A stretch of 64,000 bases of DNA from CBFDBF01 sp050293315 (GCA_050293315.1 JBNKMS010000005.1:17592-81591), one strand, 5' to 3'; shown: positions 1 to 10,213, counted from the stretch's first letter. Program-made: numbers and translations. Notes: generated by a model from the sequence alone, not told the origin.

Positions 1-2366
1 TTACCGGCAATCTGCTCCGGCGACATAAACGATGGCGTACCCAATATCACACCGGTCTTGGTCTGGCTGGAGTCGGTTATCCTGGCAATACCAAAATCGG
101 TCAGCTTGACCTCTCCGGTGGCATGGTCATACATGACATTGGCCGGCTTAACATCACGATGGATAACATTGTGACGATGACCGTAACCAAGCGCGTCTGC
201 CGAGGCGGCCAGAATCTTGAGTACCGTAGCAACAGGCAGCAGGGCACCCGGCTTGGTATAATGCGTCAGCTCCTGTCCCTTCAGAAACTCCATCGCGATA
301 TAGGCGAGGTCATGCTCTTCACCAGCGTCGTATATGGTTACGATATTGGGGTGGTTGAGCCTGCCGGCACTCTTCGCCTCCTGGAAAAACCGCATCTTGG
401 CATTATCCAGCTCCTGCCCCTCAAACTCGTCCGACAGCGCCATGGTCTTGATCGCAACCTCGCGCCCTATCTTTGGATCACGCCCCAGATAGACCACCCC
501 CATAGACCCCTTGCCCAACTCAGACTCCACGCTATAACGCCCCAACTTGGGTTTCTCTACTCCGGAGGTACCAAGCACCATGGTGCCGCCAGCAGATCTA
601 CCACCGCTACCCAGGACAACAGTGGCCTCCATATCCCGCACCTGGTTTATCCGGGTCTTGATATCCTTATAGTCGGAATCAAACTCCAGCATATGCTCAT
701 ATACAGTACGCGCCTTGGCGAAATGGCGTCGGCTCTCAAAATCCAGACCCAGGTTATAGAGCAGGCCCATAAGAGAGTTGTCCATCGGGCAGCGGAGAAA
801 CTTCTCCAGCGCCATATCCAACTGCCCCTGCCCCTGGAACTGCAGGGCCAACATCTTGTTACTCTCCGCGGAGTCAGCCTCTGTCTTCAGCTTACTCTCC
901 TCGGTCACCAGGAAGCGTTTGGTAGTGATTAATATATGCCCGAAGAACAGCATGGCGGCCGGGGTTGCAAGTTGCAGCCAGGTGGCATGGTTAACCATCA
1001 GATACATATGCGCGCCGCCGATAGCGGCCAGCAACAGGATAGTAACCAGTGCGGCAGGCGCGGCCCGGAAGCGCGGCATCAACAGAATGATATAGAGTGC
1101 AACCAGGATAAATATTGCAATCCTCGCCTGCATACCCCAATCCGGTTCGATAAAGAAATCTTCACTCAAGATACTGGAGATGGAGTGGGCAAGAGTTACC
1201 ACTGGATGGGTAACCGGTGATATCGGGGTGACCTGTGGACTACCGATACCGGTAGCACTGGACCCTACCAACACAATCTTGTCTTTAAATTCTGAGGCGG
1301 GGATCCGACCACTGATTACATCGTAAAAGGAGTTAACAGGAAAGGCTGGAGTCCCGTCAGCTGTGCTGTAAAAAAATGTATTCATCTGCAGGGTGGGATC
1401 GGTGAGTATGTTCAGCCGCCCCATCTTCACCCCCCTGCCTGGAAGTATCTTAATCTCCTGCGGGTCTATATTAAGACTATGGGCAGCGGTAAGCAGTGCC
1501 AGTGACGGAAAATAGTAGTCGTAGTACTGCAATACCAGCGGCTCCGACCGCACCGCACCATCCACATCGGGATCACTATTGAGATGACCTATACCCTGGG
1601 CAAAGTCCCCTACCGTCTGAATAGGGGGGAGGATGCCATAGGCCTGCAGTGGCGGCTTGGCGTCTGAATCACTAAAGTTGAGGGTACTGCGGGTAATATA
1701 TGGCGGCAGCTCCGTATCGATATTACCGATCGGTTCGCCCAAGAGAAAAGGCTCGGCCAGCAGCACCTTGCCGGAACTGGCCACTGCGGTTGCCAGAATA
1801 GCGTCGGCATCCATACCGGATCCAACCTCATCCAGAGATTTAAGTAACTCCTCGACCCCCGGCCCCCAAGAGTGCGTCAGCAGGTCTGAAATCTCATCCA
1901 GAACGGCCTGATCAAGCTCACTGCCCGGGGCCTGTTTTTGCAACCGTTGAATATCCCTCTTCAGCTGCATGAGTCTGGCACTAAACTCCGGAGAGGCCTC
2001 CGGCATTGCCGCCAGGCCCGACTGCTCCAGTTGTCTGCCCAGCTCCTGGATAAAGCCGGCCTCCAGATCCTGCTGTGGCTCCAGAAAAAAGACTGTATAG
2101 ACGATCTCCCTGGCGCCGGCCTCGCTTAGCATCTGGATCAGCTGGGCGTGTATATCACGCGACCACGGCCAACGTCCGATGTTGGCGATACTCTCGTCAT
2201 CTATGGCGATAATGGCGATATTCGGGTCCGGGACCCGCTCGCTGGCCCGCACCCCAAAATCATACGCGGCCCGCTCCAGACTCCGCATCTGGTCACTGGA
2301 GGCCAGCAACAGGAAGAGCAGCACTACAAGTAGCCCGAAGAACCAATCTGATTTATAGAACTTCAC
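1..2366 (-). CDS. CHASE2-domain transmembrane serine/threonine protein kinase (C-terminus outside window)
   Basis: My translation of the minus strand gives one open frame from a GTG at 2366 to the window edge (about 788 codons). It has an N-terminal membrane helix, a long extracytoplasmic region of CHASE2 type, three closely spaced helices near residues 385-455, a linker, and a Hanks-type kinase domain from about residue 610. Visible kinase motifs are the glycine loop GKGSMGVVY, the ATP-binding Lys near 640, HRDVKPAN with Asp near 738, DFG with Asp near 757, and GTPSFMSPEQ in the activation segment. CHASE2 kinases are thought to sense an external signal and phosphorylate cytosolic targets. 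A GGGAGAG stretch precedes the GTG. The gene follows the unknown protein at 2405-3046 after 38 nt, so the two probably form an operon. The catalytic residues look intact; the ligand is unknown. Confidence 0.9.
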   Translation of the reverse strand, partial: MKFYKSDWFFGLLVVLLFLLLASSDQMRSLERAAYDFGVRASERVPDPNIAIIAIDDESIANIGRWPWSRDIHAQLIQMLSEAGAREIVYTVFFLEPQQDLEAGFIQELGRQLEQSGLAAMPEASPEFSARLMQLKRDIQRLQKQAPGSELDQAVLDEISDLLTHSWGPGVEELLKSLDEVGSGMDADAILATAVASSGKVLLAEPFLLGEPIGNIDTELPPYITRSTLNFSDSDAKPPLQAYGILPPIQTVGDFAQGIGHLNSDPDVDGAVRSEPLVLQYYDYYFPSLALLTAAHSLNIDPQEIKILPGRGVKMGRLNILTDPTLQMNTFFYSTADGTPAFPVNSFYDVISGRIPASEFKDKIVLVGSSATGIGSPQVTPISPVTHPVVTLAHSISSILSEDFFIEPDWGMQARIAIFILVALYIILLMPRFRAAPAALVTILLLAAIGGAHMYLMVNHATWLQLATPAAMLFFGHILITTKRFLVTEESKLKTEADSAESNKMLALQFQGQGQLDMALEKFLRCPMDNSLMGLLYNLGLDFESRRHFAKARTVYEHMLEFDSDYKDIKTRINQVRDMEATVVLGSGGRSAGGTMVLGTSGVEKPKLGRYSVESELGKGSMGVVYLGRDPKIGREVAIKTMALSDEFEGQELDNAKMRFFQEAKSAGRLNHPNIVTIYDAGEEHDLAYIAMEFLKGQELTHYTKPGALLPVATVLKILAASADALGYGHRHNVIHRDVKPANVMYDHATGEVKLTDFGIARITDSSQTKTGVILGTPSFMSPEQIAG

Positions 2367-2404
2367 TATTGTCGATCTCTCCCTGGCGATATCTGCTCAA
2401 AATG

Positions 2405-3046
2405 TTAATCGCTATCTGCCTCTGGCCTGAATCGCTGCGCCAACTTTTCCGGACTCTCAGACATAATTGTTGCATCAGGGTTGCATTGCCCGCTGCTAAC
2501 CGTGATACCGTCCACACTGTCTACACTCTGCTGCTCATATACGGCATTCTGCTCAATAAAAAGCGTTGCCAGACATGGAGGCAGATCCTTTGAGCTGAAT
2601 GGCTTTTTCAGGATATCTCTTCTAACGCGATAGGCGCGTGCGATATCTACCCGATAGATGCTGTAGAACTGATCTAATACGGCGATATTGTCCTCAGAGA
2701 GCGGGGCCAGTAGTAGTTGATAGCTGCCCTTATTGCGCAGAATACGTATCGGGCATAGGTGCTCCTCACGCAGCAGTGCATCCAGCATCACCTGCACCGA
2801 CGCCCGTTTTACTGCAGAGCCATTCTCATACTCCAGAATGGCAGAGAGATAATCGGGATAATCTTTATGCCGCTTGAGGAAGGTGGCCCTGGCAAGCTCT
2901 TCCGTATTATTAAAATACTGTAGCAGATCATGCTTGCTTAGAAATTTCAGAAGTATCTCGGGATACAGCAAAATACTCGCTACACCCCCCTCTACCAGGT
3001 ATTTATCATCTATTATTTGTTGGGTTAAATCTGGCGACTGTTCCAA
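2405..3046 (-). CDS. hypothetical protein upstream of the CHASE2 kinase
   Basis: A 213-residue frame beginning at a TTG preceded by AGGG. I recognise no family. It has no signal peptide or membrane helix and looks soluble, with a mixed helical N-terminal half rich in Leu and Glu and a polar tail. The only support for function is position: it lies directly upstream of the CHASE2 kinase on the same strand, so it could be a regulator or substrate of that kinase. This is inference. The start codon is uncertain, since no ATG occurs near the N-terminus. Confidence 0.6.
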   Translation of the reverse strand: MEQSPDLTQQIIDDKYLVEGGVASILLYPEILLKFLSKHDLLQYFNNTEELARATFLKRHKDYPDYLSAILEYENGSAVKRASVQVMLDALLREEHLCPIRILRNKGSYQLLLAPLSEDNIAVLDQFYSIYRVDIARAYRVRRDILKKPFSSKDLPPCLATLFIEQNAVYEQQSVDSVDGITVSSGQCNPDATIMSESPEKLAQRFRPEADSD

Positions 3047-3154
3047 TATCCTATCCCTGAATTATGGCCGATACAGCCTTGGCCTTCGTTGTAATTAGCG
3101 ACTACAGCAACTGCTATAGTGCAACCCCTTAAAGATATACCTATTGATTGCTTA

Positions 3155-3769
3155 TTATTTTAGACTATATACACCAGTGAGACTGGCCTGATCTAGAACG
3201 TGCCCCTCTATTGCTGTTAACACCTCCGGCGCACCGAATATCCCGCTCAACCCAATCTGCTCGATATCCAGGGCGTAGATGGTGAATATATAGTGATGGA
3301 TAATGCTGTCGTTCCAGGGTGGGCAGGGACCATCGTAACCAAAGTAGTCACCGCCCATATCGGCGTCCCCCATAAACCAGTCGCTATAACTGTTGCGACC
3401 CCTAATGGAGCCATGTGGCCCTGGGGTCTGCACCTTCCCGCGCGCGGTCACCTCGCTTGAATCGGCGCCCGCCTCAATAGCAGAGACCCCGGCTGGGATA
3501 TCAACCAACACCCAATGGTAGAAATCGATCCGCGGCAGATCTTGCGGTACAACCCGCCCCTCTTGATTGACGTCATCCCCCTTGCTCGGCACGTCCGGAT
3601 CGCGACAGATAAGAACGAAGGAGCGCGTACCTTCAGGCACTCCGTCCCAGGCAAGCTGTGGATTTATATTTGCACTCAGAACTGCCCGGCTGTCTGGATC
3701 CGGCTTGCAGAAGGCAAACTCCGGCGGAATGGCTTGACCATGATCAAAACTGCTACTGGTAATTTTCAT
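3155..3769 (-). CDS. YbhB/YbcL family PEBP-like (Raf kinase inhibitor-like) protein
   Basis: About 204 residues of the phosphatidylethanolamine-binding protein fold. Family signatures visible are the N-terminal pattern ending in IPPEFAFC, the segment NPQLAWDGVPEGTRSFVLIC with DPD shortly after, the FYHWVLVDIP motif, and the GPCPPWND and HHYIFTIYALD blocks typical of bacterial YbhB-like proteins. There is no signal peptide, so it is probably cytoplasmic. I chose the ATG at 3769, because GGGAGTG lies just upstream and the product then begins MKITSSSF as in relatives; a longer frame starting at 3808 would overlap ubiA. The bacterial role is not settled; binding of phosphorylated or lipid ligands is inferred from the fold. 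Confidence 0.88.
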   Translation of the reverse strand: MKITSSSFDHGQAIPPEFAFCKPDPDSRAVLSANINPQLAWDGVPEGTRSFVLICRDPDVPSKGDDVNQEGRVVPQDLPRIDFYHWVLVDIPAGVSAIEAGADSSEVTARGKVQTPGPHGSIRGRNSYSDWFMGDADMGGDYFGYDGPCPPWNDSIIHHYIFTIYALDIEQIGLSGIFGAPEVLTAIEGHVLDQASLTGVYSLK

Positions 3770-3797
3770 GCGACACTCCCTTTTGCTTATCTGTTTC

Positions 3798-4703
3798 TCA
3801 GGCAACAAGATAATCTATAAACAGCCCTATAAACACCACTAGCCCTAAAATATTGTTATTCATAAATGCGGCAAAACAGCCATGGGGTTCACGCCTACGT
3901 ATCAGATACTGTTGATACAGAACGCTGATGGCAGCCCCGGCAACCCCCAGATAGTAGAATATCCCTAGCTCGGCCCTTCTACCCACCAACAATAATACAC
4001 CCAGCATGAATAGCTGCAGCAGACCGATCATCAGCCGATCATACTCGCCAAACAGGATGGCAGTAGACTTTACCCCTATCTTGAGATCATCCTCCCGATC
4101 CACCATGGCGTACTCGGTGTCATACACCAGAGCCCAGATCACTGCGGCAATAAACAGCAACCAGCCAACCGGGGGCACGCTCTCGGTAAGCGCCATAAAG
4201 GCCATTGGGGCGGCCCAACCAAAGGCCATACCCAGTACCAGCTGCGGCAGATGGGTGTAACGCTTCATAAATGGGTAGCTGGCCGCCAGCAATACCGCTA
4301 CCGGGGACATCAAGATCGTCTGCTGGTTTAGCAGCAAAACCAGCAAAAATGCGCAGATCAGCAACAAAACAAAAACCGCCAGCGCCTCGAATGGCCTGAT
4401 TAATCCGGCCACCAGTGGCCGTCCACGGGTACGCTCCACATCTCCATCTATGTTGCGGTCGGCGTAGTCATTGATGGCGCAGCCGGCAGAGCGCATCAAC
4501 ACCGCTCCCAGTGTAAATATGAGCACCACCCCCCAGTCGGGGCTGCCATTGCCCGCAATCCACAGAGACCAAAGCGCAGGCCACAACAGCAAAAGGATAC
4601 CGATAGGTCGATCCAGACGCACCAGCACGGCATAGAGACGCAGCCTCTCTTTTACAGCTGCGACAAATTGGCTATCACCAGGTCTGTTGCTCTGCTTTCT
4701 CAT
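3798..4703 (-). CDS. ubiA: 4-hydroxybenzoate octaprenyltransferase
   Basis: A 301-residue integral membrane prenyltransferase that attaches the polyprenyl tail to 4-hydroxybenzoate in ubiquinone synthesis. The two Asp-rich motifs that bind Mg-prenyl diphosphate are present: [19 protein letters not shown] near residue 78 and [13 protein letters not shown] near 195. Around eight hydrophobic helices are evident, as expected for UbiA. The ATG at 4703 overlaps the end of ubiC by 4 nt, so the chorismate lyase product and its consumer are translationally coupled. Length and motifs are normal for the family. Confidence 0.96.
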   Translation of the reverse strand: MRKQSNRPGDSQFVAAVKERLRLYAVLVRLDRPIGILLLLWPALWSLWIAGNGSPDWGVVLIFTLGAVLMRSAGCAINDYADRNIDGDVERTRGRPLVAGLIRPFEALAVFVLLLICAFLLVLLLNQQTILMSPVAVLLAASYPFMKRYTHLPQLVLGMAFGWAAPMAFMALTESVPPVGWLLFIAAVIWALVYDTEYAMVDREDDLKIGVKSTAILFGEYDRLMIGLLQLFMLGVLLLVGRRAELGIFYYLGVAGAAISVLYQQYLIRRREPHGCFAAFMNNNILGLVVFIGLFIDYLVA

Positions 4704-5266
4704 TTCAAGATATTCGGTAAAAAGATCTCATTTACCAATAGCGGAACACCAGCCAGATAGAAGAGCGTCCTGCGGCCCCATAATCTATCTGGTTTTGCGT
4801 TCAGACTACTACTTGCTACAGCAAATAGTGAATGTCTTGGCTGCAACCGTGCCACCTCTACTGGACCTCGCTGCATCCGCGGATCAGAGAACAGCACCTC
4901 TCCCAGCGGCTTGGTGCCCAGCATACTCAACCGCCTGGCCGGACCCCGCAGGCTGCTGGCCGGAATGATGGTGCGGGCAAACACCCATGCCGCATCGTCA
5001 CACATCAACTCCACCTCTCTTACAATCGCCACTTCGCCCTGGCGCATCTTCAACATCCGCCCCTCACTATATAGGGGCTTTCTCCAGCCCTGGCTTAGCA
5101 GGCGCACGCTAAAACCGGCATCGCATATACCCTTCAGGCGTGCGGTCAACGAGCCGGTATCGCGTAGCCAGTGCACCATAGCGGCAGGCATATCGGCCCG
5201 CCTCAGGCACCGCACTGTGCTCCATGCCGGCTCAATGTTTGTGATGGTGGCTGTTGTACGATTCAA
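4700..5266 (-). CDS. ubiC: chorismate lyase
   Basis: A 188-residue soluble enzyme that converts chorismate to 4-hydroxybenzoate and pyruvate, the first committed step of ubiquinone synthesis. UbiC-like features include the segment with [14 protein letters not shown] in the middle and the [11 protein letters not shown] motif with its conserved Arg residues. It overlaps ubiA by 4 nt and follows recG after about 50 nt. The frame starts at a TTG at 5266 with GGAAG seven nt upstream; no ATG is available before residue 26, so a TTG start is the best reading. Confidence 0.9.
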   Translation of the reverse strand: MNRTTATITNIEPAWSTVRCLRRADMPAAMVHWLRDTGSLTARLKGICDAGFSVRLLSQGWRKPLYSEGRMLKMRQGEVAIVREVELMCDDAAWVFARTIIPASSLRGPARRLSMLGTKPLGEVLFSDPRMQRGPVEVARLQPRHSLFAVASSSLNAKPDRLWGRRTLFYLAGVPLLVNEIFLPNILK

Positions 5267-5317
5267 TGGTGCGCTTCCAAATATCCGATTATTGATTATG
5301 CCACAGCTGAACAGGGC

Positions 5318-7420
5318 TCAGGCATTGATATATCGCTCGCGGCACCCTATCCAGCGCCGCAGGAGCGGGTCTACCCGCTCCGGGTAGTGCTGTAACAACA
5401 GGTCTGCAGCCTGCTGCACCGCCGGAATGAGTGGTTGGTCTCGCAGCAGATCGGCAATACGGAACTGCATCTCCCCGGTCTGACGTGTACCCAATACCTC
5501 TCCCGGCCCACGCAGCTCCAGATCTCTCTGTGCGATCACAAAACCGTCACTACTCTCCCGCAGCACCGCCAATCGCTCTTTGGCATTGTCTGAGAGTGGC
5601 TGTTGATACATCAATACACAGTGGCTCTCAACCGACCCACGCCCCACCCTGCCGCGCAGTTGATGTAGCTGGGCCAGCCCCAGTCGCTCCGGGTTCTCGA
5701 TAATCATCAGACTGGCATTGGGTACATCCACCCCTACCTCTATCACCGTTGTGGCCACCAGCAGATCGATCTCCCCGGCCTTAAAGGCATGCATTACCGC
5801 CTCTTTCTCCGTCGCCTTGAGCCGTCCGTGCACCAGTCCAACCTGCAACTCCGGCAGACTCTCACGCATCAGGGTAGCGCTCTCCTCCGCAGCCTGACAC
5901 TGCAGTGCCTCCGACTCCTCAATCAGGGTACATACCCAATAGGCCTGCCGCCCCTGGCTACAGGCGGAACGCACCCGCTGCAGCACCTCCGGCCGACGGC
6001 TGTCGGCAATCACCACGGTGGTAACCGGGGTGCGGCCAGGAGGCAGCTCATCGATCACCGAGATATCCAGGTCTGCATAGGCGGTCATGGCCAGGGTCCG
6101 CGGGATGGGGGTGGCGGTCATAATGAGCTGATGAGGAATACGCCCTTCGCTCCTGCCCTTCTCCCGCAGGGCCATGCGTTGATGCACACCGAAGCGGTGC
6201 TGCTCATCAATAATGACCAGCCCCAGGGAGTGAAACAGTACATCCTGCTGAAACAGGGCGTGGGTACCGACTATCACCTGCGCCTGCCCCCCGGCGACCG
6301 CCTCCAGGATCTGCTCCCGTGCCCTACCCTTGTGGCGCCCGGTCAGCCAGGCCAACTCTATCCCCAATGGCTGCAGCCAACCGTTGAGACTATGCAGATG
6401 CTGCTCTGCTAACAGTTCGGTCGGCGCCATCAGCGCCACCTGATGTCCCGCCTCCACCGCCTGCAGACCTGCCAGCGCCGCCACTACGGTCTTACCGGAA
6501 CCTACATCCCCCTGCACCAGCCGCATCATCGGGTGGTCCTGCCCCATGTCCCGGCTGATCTCTGCCACCACCCGCTCCTGGGCGGAGGTCAACGCGAAGG
6601 GGAGCTGCTGTCGCATAGGGTTCAACAGAGAGCCATCTGCCGGTAGCGGTGGGGCCGCTAACTGCTGCTGGCGGCGACGCAGTTTACGCAAACTCAACTG
6701 TTGCGCCAACAGCTCTTCAAAGGCGAGTCGCTGCTGGGCCGGATGTCTCCCGTTCAGTAGCGCAACCTGGTCCGCATCAACCGGCGGGCGGTGCAGAAAG
6801 AGCAGCGCGTCGGACAGCTGTGGCAGCTGCAGTTCACGCAGCAGCTCCGGTGGCAGCCACTCAGTCAGCGCCTCAGGTCGCTGCCGTAGCATCTGCAGCG
6901 CCTGCTCCGTCATACCGCGCCAGGCAAGCTGATGCATCCTTTCGGTTGTGGGATAGATTGGGGTAAGAGTCTCCTCTACCACAACCACACTATCATCTCG
7001 CAGATGCTGGTACTCTGGATGCACCATCTCCAGACCGGCAGGACCGTTGCGCACCTCACCGAAGCAGCGCAGACGAACCCCGCGTGAGAGTGCTGCCTTC
7101 TGCGCTGAACTGAAACTGAAAAACCGCAGGGTTATGGCACCGGTACCGTCTGCCAACCGTACCAATAGAGAGCGGCGACGGCCAAAACGGATATCGGACA
7201 GCTCTACACTCCCCTCGATTACCGCCTGGACACCGGGCTGCAGGCCGCCAATCGGCACGGTCCTGGTACGATCTTGATAGCGAAATGGTAGGTGGAACAG
7301 CACATCCTGGACGCTCTCCACCCCGATCTTGGCCAGCCTCTCGGCATTGCGTGGACCGACCCCTTTGAGCCTGGTCACCGGGGTCTCTGCCAGCCCTTGT
7401 GTCTGCTTCTCCTGGTTCAA
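5318..7420 (-). CDS. recG: ATP-dependent DNA helicase RecG
   Basis: A 700-residue fork-regression helicase used in replication restart and recombination. The N-terminal wedge/OB-fold region covers roughly residues 1-200, including GVGPRNAERLAKIGV and FHLPFRYQDRT. The SF2 helicase core follows, with Walker A GDVGSGKT near residue 305, the DEQH box in IIDEQHRFGVHQR, TATPIPRTLA, and motif VI QLRGRVGRG. The C-terminal TRG-like region has RQTGEMQFRIADL. The length is typical for RecG. The first codon reads TTG (MNQEKQTQG), with AGG a few nt upstream; no ATG is available in frame before ridA ends. Confidence 0.96.
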   Translation of the reverse strand: MNQEKQTQGLAETPVTRLKGVGPRNAERLAKIGVESVQDVLFHLPFRYQDRTRTVPIGGLQPGVQAVIEGSVELSDIRFGRRRSLLVRLADGTGAITLRFFSFSSAQKAALSRGVRLRCFGEVRNGPAGLEMVHPEYQHLRDDSVVVVEETLTPIYPTTERMHQLAWRGMTEQALQMLRQRPEALTEWLPPELLRELQLPQLSDALLFLHRPPVDADQVALLNGRHPAQQRLAFEELLAQQLSLRKLRRRQQQLAAPPLPADGSLLNPMRQQLPFALTSAQERVVAEISRDMGQDHPMMRLVQGDVGSGKTVVAALAGLQAVEAGHQVALMAPTELLAEQHLHSLNGWLQPLGIELAWLTGRHKGRAREQILEAVAGGQAQVIVGTHALFQQDVLFHSLGLVIIDEQHRFGVHQRMALREKGRSEGRIPHQLIMTATPIPRTLAMTAYADLDISVIDELPPGRTPVTTVVIADSRRPEVLQRVRSACSQGRQAYWVCTLIEESEALQCQAAEESATLMRESLPELQVGLVHGRLKATEKEAVMHAFKAGEIDLLVATTVIEVGVDVPNASLMIIENPERLGLAQLHQLRGRVGRGSVESHCVLMYQQPLSDNAKERLAVLRESSDGFVIAQRDLELRGPGEVLGTRQTGEMQFRIADLLRDQPLIPAVQQAADLLLQHYPERVDPLLRRWIGCRERYINA

Positions 7421-7442
7421 ATCCGACCTGTCGTTATTCCAG

Positions 7443-7826
7443 TCACCCCAGCTCCATCACCGCGTCCATCTCCACCCCGGCCCCTCTGGGCAGAGAGGCA
7501 ACACCGATAGCGGCACGCGCCGGATATGGCTGGTTAAAGTATTCGGCCATCACTTGGTTTACCAGCGGAAAGTTCTCCATATCCAGTAGGAAAACATTTA
7601 GCTTGACCACATCCTGCAGTCCGCCTCCCGCGGCATTGGCCACTGCCAGCAGATTGGCGAAGACCTGACGAATCTCCGCCTCAATGTCATCAGTCACCAT
7701 CTCCATACTCTGCGGCAACAGAGCTATCTGCCCTGAGAGATATACTGTAGAGCCGACCTTGACCGCCTGGGAGTAACTACCAATGGCTGCAGGCGCTAGA
7801 TCTGTTTGAATGATTTCTCGTTGCAT
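7443..7826 (-). CDS. ridA: RidA/YjgF family reactive imine deaminase
   Basis: A 127-residue RidA-type protein that hydrolyses enamine/imine intermediates released by PLP enzymes such as threonine dehydratase. Family motifs seen are AIGSYSQAVKVGSTVYLSGQIAL, the QVFANLLAV helix, and the PARAAIGVASLPRGAGVEMDAV segment with the key Arg near residue 104. I take the ATG at 7826, which lies 11 nt after AGAAGGG and gives the normal family length; a longer frame from 7853 is less likely. It sits between spoT and recG, the same neighbourhood as in many gammaproteobacteria. Confidence 0.95.
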   Translation of the reverse strand: MQREIIQTDLAPAAIGSYSQAVKVGSTVYLSGQIALLPQSMEMVTDDIEAEIRQVFANLLAVANAAGGGLQDVVKLNVFLLDMENFPLVNQVMAEYFNQPYPARAAIGVASLPRGAGVEMDAVMELG

Positions 7827-7895
7827 CTGACTGATACCCTTCTCTAGTACCACCCTGCCAGGCCAGGAGAGGCAGTCTGAATAACAGCGACGTGG

Positions 7896-10061
7896 TTAAC
7901 CCACATGTCGAGAGATATGCAGCACCGGCGGCAGGGTGCGCAGATTCCTTATCACCCGCGCAAGATGTTTACGATCTTTCACACTGACCACAAACCTGAG
8001 AATGGAGGTCCTGCCATCGCGCTCCTCCATCGTAACATGCTCTATATTTGATTCCGCCTTGGCGATCGTAGCTGCCACGGTGGCCAATACGCCCAGCTTA
8101 CTCCCAACCTCAACCACCAGCTCCGCGCTAAACTCTCCGCTAGGCTCATCCTCCCAACGTACATCAAGCCAGTGCTCTCCCTGTTTTTCAAAATCGCCGA
8201 GGTTATGACATTCATGGCGATGCACTACGATACCACGGCCGGTACTAAACACTGCAACGATACCATCTCCGGGAATGGGGCGGCAGCATTTCGCAAACTT
8301 CACCACCATCCCCTCGGTCCCCTTGATCACCAAGGGAGTGGCGGCAGTATCACTTTGCTCGCTCTTTTTCACCGCCTCCTCATCACCTGTCAATCGGCGC
8401 GCAACTAATAGTGACATCCGGTCTCCCAGACCGATCTCCACCAACAGATCCTCCAGCGTCTCTAGATGAAACTCCTCTAATAGTGACTGCAGCTTCTCGG
8501 TGTCTACCTGCTCGAGTGTAAGACCCAGAGTATCCAGCTGCTTATCCAGCAGCCTGCGGCCTAGCTCTTCAGCCTCCTGCCGCTGTAGATTCTTCAGAAA
8601 GTTGCGTATGTTGGAGCGCGCCTTACTGGTCACTACAAAGTTGAGCCAGGCCGGACTGGGACGCGAATCACTGGCAGTTATGATCTCAATGGTCTGACCA
8701 TTGTGCAGTATGCTACGCAGCGGCACCAGGCGCCGGTTGACCCGCGCCGCCACACACCGATCTCCTACATCGGTGTGCACCGCATAGGCAAAATCGATCA
8801 CTGTGGCTGCCTGGGGCAACACCATGATCTTTCCCTTCGGGGTGAAGACATATACCTCATCTGGAAACAGGTCTATCTTTACCTGCTCCAGGAACTCAGC
8901 CGAATCGCCCGCACCACCCTGTAACTCGAGCAGGTTCTTCAGCCAGTCATTGGCCTTATTGGATGCGGCCCCTTGCTCCATATCACCAATCTTGTAGGAC
9001 CAGTGGGCAGCAATTCCATCCTCCGCCACTCGATGCATCTCATCAGTCCTAATCTGGATCTCGATATGTATACCATATGGCCCAAACAATACTGTATGCA
9101 GTGACTGATAGCCGTTGGCCTTGGGGATGGCGATATAGTCCTTGAACTTCTCCGGCACCGGCTTATACAGGTTATGCACCATTCCCAACACGCGGTAGCA
9201 GGTATCTCCCTTATCCACGATGATGCGGAAGGCGTAGACATCCACCACCTCATTGAAGGAGAGATTTTTCTCCAGCATCTTACGATAGATGCTATATACG
9301 TGTTTCTCTCGACTCTCTATCTCACCCTCAATCCCCTCCTGCTCCATGCGCTGACGCAGGGCCGTCTCAATAGTACCCAGCACCTCTTTACGATTGCCGC
9401 ACGCCTTCTGCAGCTCCTGTTTAAGTACCCGATAGCGCATCGGCCAATAGGAGGCAAAACAGAGCTCCTCCAACTCCAGACGGATATGATTCAGACCGAG
9501 ACGACTGGCAATAGGGGCATAGATATCGAGCGTCTCTCTAGCGATACGCCGACGCTTTTTCGACGGCATGACCCCGATGGTGCGCATGTTGTGCAGTCGG
9601 TCTCCCAGCTTGATCAGGATCACCCGGATATCCTTGGTCATGGCCAGCAGCATCTTGCGCAGATTGGCCGCCTGCTCTGCAGCATGGGAACGGAAATCGA
9701 TCTGGGTCAGCTTGCTCACCCCATCTACAAGCGCAGCGATCTCTTCATCAAACAGGTCTGCCAGCTGTACCTTGGCAGTGGAGGTGTCCTCAATTACATC
9801 ATGCAGGATGGCCGCCATCAGGCATTTATAGTCCAGCTTCATCTCCGCCAGGATTGACGCTACTGCCAGGGGATGCTGTATATATGGCTCCCCAGACAGG
9901 CGCTTTTGTCCTGCATGGGCCTCGGCACCAAACAGATAGGCACGCCTTACCTCCTGGACCTGATCCGGCTCCAGGTATGACTCCAGCTCTCTGCAAAAAT
10001 CGTCGATCAGCAGCTCTTCGCTATCTGCAACGGTCACCGCTTGATCATTTCGTGCCGCCAT
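7896..10061 (-). CDS. spoT: bifunctional (p)ppGpp synthetase/hydrolase
   Basis: About 721 residues with the full RelA/SpoT layout: an N-terminal HD hydrolase domain with HPLAVASILAEMKLD and the catalytic HDVIEDT; a synthetase domain with KEKHVYSIYRKM-like and EMHRVAEDGIAAHWSYK motifs; then a TGS domain (VYVFTPKGKIMVLP, DFAYAVHTDVGDRCV), a zinc-finger region with KCCRPIPGD and HRHEC, and a C-terminal ACT domain. The intact HD/ED residues indicate that hydrolysis is retained, so I call it SpoT. The ATG at 10061 has GGAG six nt upstream; starts at 10073 or a GTG at 10088 are possible. It lies downstream of rpoZ, as in E. coli. Confidence 0.95.
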   Translation of the reverse strand: MAARNDQAVTVADSEELLIDDFCRELESYLEPDQVQEVRRAYLFGAEAHAGQKRLSGEPYIQHPLAVASILAEMKLDYKCLMAAILHDVIEDTSTAKVQLADLFDEEIAALVDGVSKLTQIDFRSHAAEQAANLRKMLLAMTKDIRVILIKLGDRLHNMRTIGVMPSKKRRRIARETLDIYAPIASRLGLNHIRLELEELCFASYWPMRYRVLKQELQKACGNRKEVLGTIETALRQRMEQEGIEGEIESREKHVYSIYRKMLEKNLSFNEVVDVYAFRIIVDKGDTCYRVLGMVHNLYKPVPEKFKDYIAIPKANGYQSLHTVLFGPYGIHIEIQIRTDEMHRVAEDGIAAHWSYKIGDMEQGAASNKANDWLKNLLELQGGAGDSAEFLEQVKIDLFPDEVYVFTPKGKIMVLPQAATVIDFAYAVHTDVGDRCVAARVNRRLVPLRSILHNGQTIEIITASDSRPSPAWLNFVVTSKARSNIRNFLKNLQRQEAEELGRRLLDKQLDTLGLTLEQVDTEKLQSLLEEFHLETLEDLLVEIGLGDRMSLLVARRLTGDEEAVKKSEQSDTAATPLVIKGTEGMVVKFAKCCRPIPGDGIVAVFSTGRGIVVHRHECHNLGDFEKQGEHWLDVRWEDEPSGEFSAELVVEVGSKLGVLATVAATIAKAESNIEHVTMEERDGRTSILRFVVSVKDRKHLARVIRNLRTLPPVLHISRHVG

Positions 10062-10150
10062 ATACTGCTCCATTACGCTGTAAACCACAGTATCAACAGT
10101 ATAGTGGCATTAACGCAAGCAGAAAATTACCAGGATGGTATTTGTATGAA

Positions 10151-10176
10151 GAAAAACTGAACCCCCGGGACGGGGG
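10151..10176 (-). terminator. candidate terminator between rpoZ and spoT
   Basis: On the minus strand a GC-only stem CCCCCG-TCC-CGGGGG (10176 to 10162) is followed by TTCAGTTTTTC. The T tract starts four nt after the stem rather than immediately, so it may be an attenuating rather than a complete stop between rpoZ and spoT. Confidence 0.45.
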
Positions 10177-10213
10177 CAGGATTTAAAGTAGAACAGTTAC
10201 TGCAGAAACAGAC

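Noticed and set aside
123..932. Long plus-strand open frame of 269 codons
   Set aside because: It is antisense to the CHASE2 kinase, whose motifs are unmistakable on the minus strand; the plus-strand product is low complexity and resembles nothing.
9174..9857. Plus-strand open frame of 227 codons
   Set aside because: Lies wholly antisense within spoT, with a His/Leu/Gln-rich translation typical of a shadow frame.
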